Positions 4,046-5,335 of a stretch of DNA of 5,335 nucleotides are shown piece after piece. The translations under genes and the position numbers were made by a program. Under the pieces are notes generated by a model. The model had not been told where the DNA came from, did no database searches, and was given only the letters and a program-made list of their open reading frames with translations. Each line of letters begins with the position of its first letter. The first letter of the stretch is position 1. The DNA lies in NCBI GenBank assembly GCA_002684315.1, contig NYVB01000068.1, forward strand, positions 1 through 5,335, given 5' to 3'. The DNA comes from Planctomycetaceae bacterium (GTDB taxonomy: Bacteria; Planctomycetota; Phycisphaerae; Phycisphaerales; SM1A02).

Positions 4046-5335
4046 ATGAACGATTCGAACAGGCACCCTTCGGAGCCACCGGAATCCGGGCGGAAGGACA
4101 GACTCCAAAGGCTGTTCATGGAGTCGATGGACCTTCCGCAGCATGCTCGAAACGAGTTCATCGATCGGAGCTGCGAAAAGGACGAATCACTCGCTCAGGA
4201 ATTGAAGGAACTCCTCGCGGCCCACGCGGAGAACAGCGACGAATCATCGACCAGCACCGAGGATGACGAAGCCAGATCACCGAACGATTCGATTGATTCC
4301 ATGAATCTTCAACCCGGCGCGATGATCGGTGCGTTCAGGATCGTCGAGCAGATCGGAATCGGTGGCTTCGGCGAAGTCTACCTGGCGGAGCAGACCACTC
4401 CGGTTCATCGCAAGGTCGCACTCAAGATCATCAAGTTGGGGATGGACACCAGAAGCGTCATCGCCCGTTTCGAGGCGGAACGCCAGGCGTTGGCGATGAT
4501 GGACGACCCGGGTATCGCACGTGTCTACGAGGCGGGAGCAACCGACGAGGGCAGACCGTTCTTCGTGATGGAGTACGTCAAGGGCGAAGCGATCACCGAC
4601 TACTGCAGAAGAGAGAGATTGAACATCACCAGGCGATTGCAGCTGTTCATCAGAGTCTGCGAAGCGCTCCAGCATGCACACCAGAAAGGGATCATCCACC
4701 GGGACATCAAGCCCGGAAACGTCCTGGTGTCGGTCGATGACTCGGGACGTCCGAATCCCAAGGTGATCGATTTCGGGATCGCCAAGGCGACCGACATGCC
4801 TCTGACCGACAAGACGATTCAGACCCAGGAGGGCGTGCTGATCGGCACACCTCAGTACATGTCGCCTGAACAAGCGAGAATCGGGGCGAACGACATCGAC
4901 ACCCGAAGCGACGTCTATGGACTGGGCGCGCTGCTGTATGAGTTGCTCACCGACAGCGGGCCGTTCGATCCGGAGGTCTTTCGATCCGCGGACATCACCG
5001 AGATTCAAAGGGTCATTCGAGAGGACTCCCCCCCACGGCCAAGCGATCGAATCATGAAGTTGACGCCCACGGATGCCGCTCGAATCTCCGGATCCTTCGA
5101 CATGCGCATCGGAGAGATGCACTCGATGCTTCGTCGGGAGCTCGACTGGATACCGATGAAGGCACTTCGCAAGCAACGATCCGAACGCTATGAATCCTGC
5201 CAGGCCCTTGCGGATGATGTCGGACGTTTCCTCTCAGGAGCCCCGCTTCGAGCCGTTCCGGAATCCCGAAGCTATCAGGTGAAGAAATTCGTGCGACGGC
5301 ATCGAATCCCGGTGAGCGTCGTCGCCGTGGTGATG
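4046..5335 (+). CDS. PknB-type Ser/Thr protein kinase, membrane-anchored (3' partial)
   Basis: The first 430 residues are present and the frame is still open at the window end. Residues about 18-62 form a helical segment (RLQRLFMESMDLPQHARNEF, then a LAQELKELLAAH stretch) found at the start of many planctomycete kinases, followed by an acidic Ser-rich linker. The Hanks-type catalytic domain begins near residue 92. It has the glycine loop GIGGFG (104-109), ATP-site K127 in VALK, helix-C E145, catalytic HRD with D220 (HRDIKPGN), DFG with D242, and S-P-E (273-275) in place of APE. All catalytic residues are intact, so it should be active. A basic stretch KKFVRRHR then leads into SVVAVV, apparently the start of a transmembrane helix. 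In related proteins an external TPR, WD40 or other sensor region follows, but here it is cut off. ATG 4046 is supported by GGAGA five bases upstream. No ECF sigma-factor gene, the frequent upstream partner of such kinases, is next to it. Substrates cannot be told. Confidence 0.95.
   Translation, partial: MNDSNRHPSEPPESGRKDRLQRLFMESMDLPQHARNEFIDRSCEKDESLAQELKELLAAHAENSDESSTSTEDDEARSPNDSIDSMNLQPGAMIGAFRIVEQIGIGGFGEVYLAEQTTPVHRKVALKIIKLGMDTRSVIARFEAERQALAMMDDPGIARVYEAGATDEGRPFFVMEYVKGEAITDYCRRERLNITRRLQLFIRVCEALQHAHQKGIIHRDIKPGNVLVSVDDSGRPNPKVIDFGIAKATDMPLTDKTIQTQEGVLIGTPQYMSPEQARIGANDIDTRSDVYGLGALLYELLTDSGPFDPEVFRSADITEIQRVIREDSPPRPSDRIMKLTPTDAARISGSFDMRIGEMHSMLRRELDWIPMKALRKQRSERYESCQALADDVGRFLSGAPLRAVPESRSYQVKKFVRRHRIPVSVVAVVM

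Noticed and set aside
4277..5176. 299-residue open frame on the minus strand inside the kinase gene
   Set aside because: It is antisense to a kinase with every catalytic motif intact. Long antisense frames are common opposite GC-rich genes, and this one has no recognisable motifs.

Overview
The window looks like chromosomal DNA from a marine-type planctomycete, most likely of the Phycisphaerae/Phycisphaerales. This is inferred from gene style, not from a marker gene. Three hallmarks point this way: secreted proteins ending in a dockerin-like D-x-(N/D)-G-D-G...W-G tail; small membrane proteins with a C-terminal CxxC...CxxCG zinc ribbon; and a Ser/Thr kinase whose motif wording (ALKIIKLGMDT, RFEAERQALAMM) is typical of the large planctomycete kinase families. 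All genes lie on the + strand.

Layout. Bases 1-107 are the 3' end of a secreted-protein gene ending in one dockerin/EF-hand half, followed by a strong stem-loop (142-171) that probably ends its transcript. A gene-free stretch with one weak promoter candidate leads to three tightly packed genes (421-1065, 1062-1703, 1700-2254). Each overlaps the next by ATGA. Each is predicted to encode a four-helix membrane protein with a C-terminal zinc ribbon on the cytoplasmic side. They look like one translationally coupled operon of distant paralogues with no recognised function.

After a 170-base spacer with a perfect 9-bp inverted repeat comes a gene (2425-3822) for a secreted, calcium-binding-type protein. 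It has a signal peptide, seven FG-GAP/VCBS repeats (a probable seven-bladed propeller), a thrombospondin type-3-like Asp-rich linker and a complete two-half dockerin-like domain. A 223-base spacer with no gene precedes the last gene (4046 to beyond the window), a PknB-type Ser/Thr kinase. It has a complete catalytic domain and is cut by the window edge at what looks like the start of a transmembrane helix.

How the parts relate. The three-gene membrane cassette is clearly one unit. The propeller protein and the kinase are probably separate transcription units, and nothing in the sequence ties them functionally to the cassette. No tRNA, rRNA, CRISPR array, insertion sequence or phage gene was seen. 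The most plausible undescribed system is the three-gene membrane/zinc-ribbon operon.
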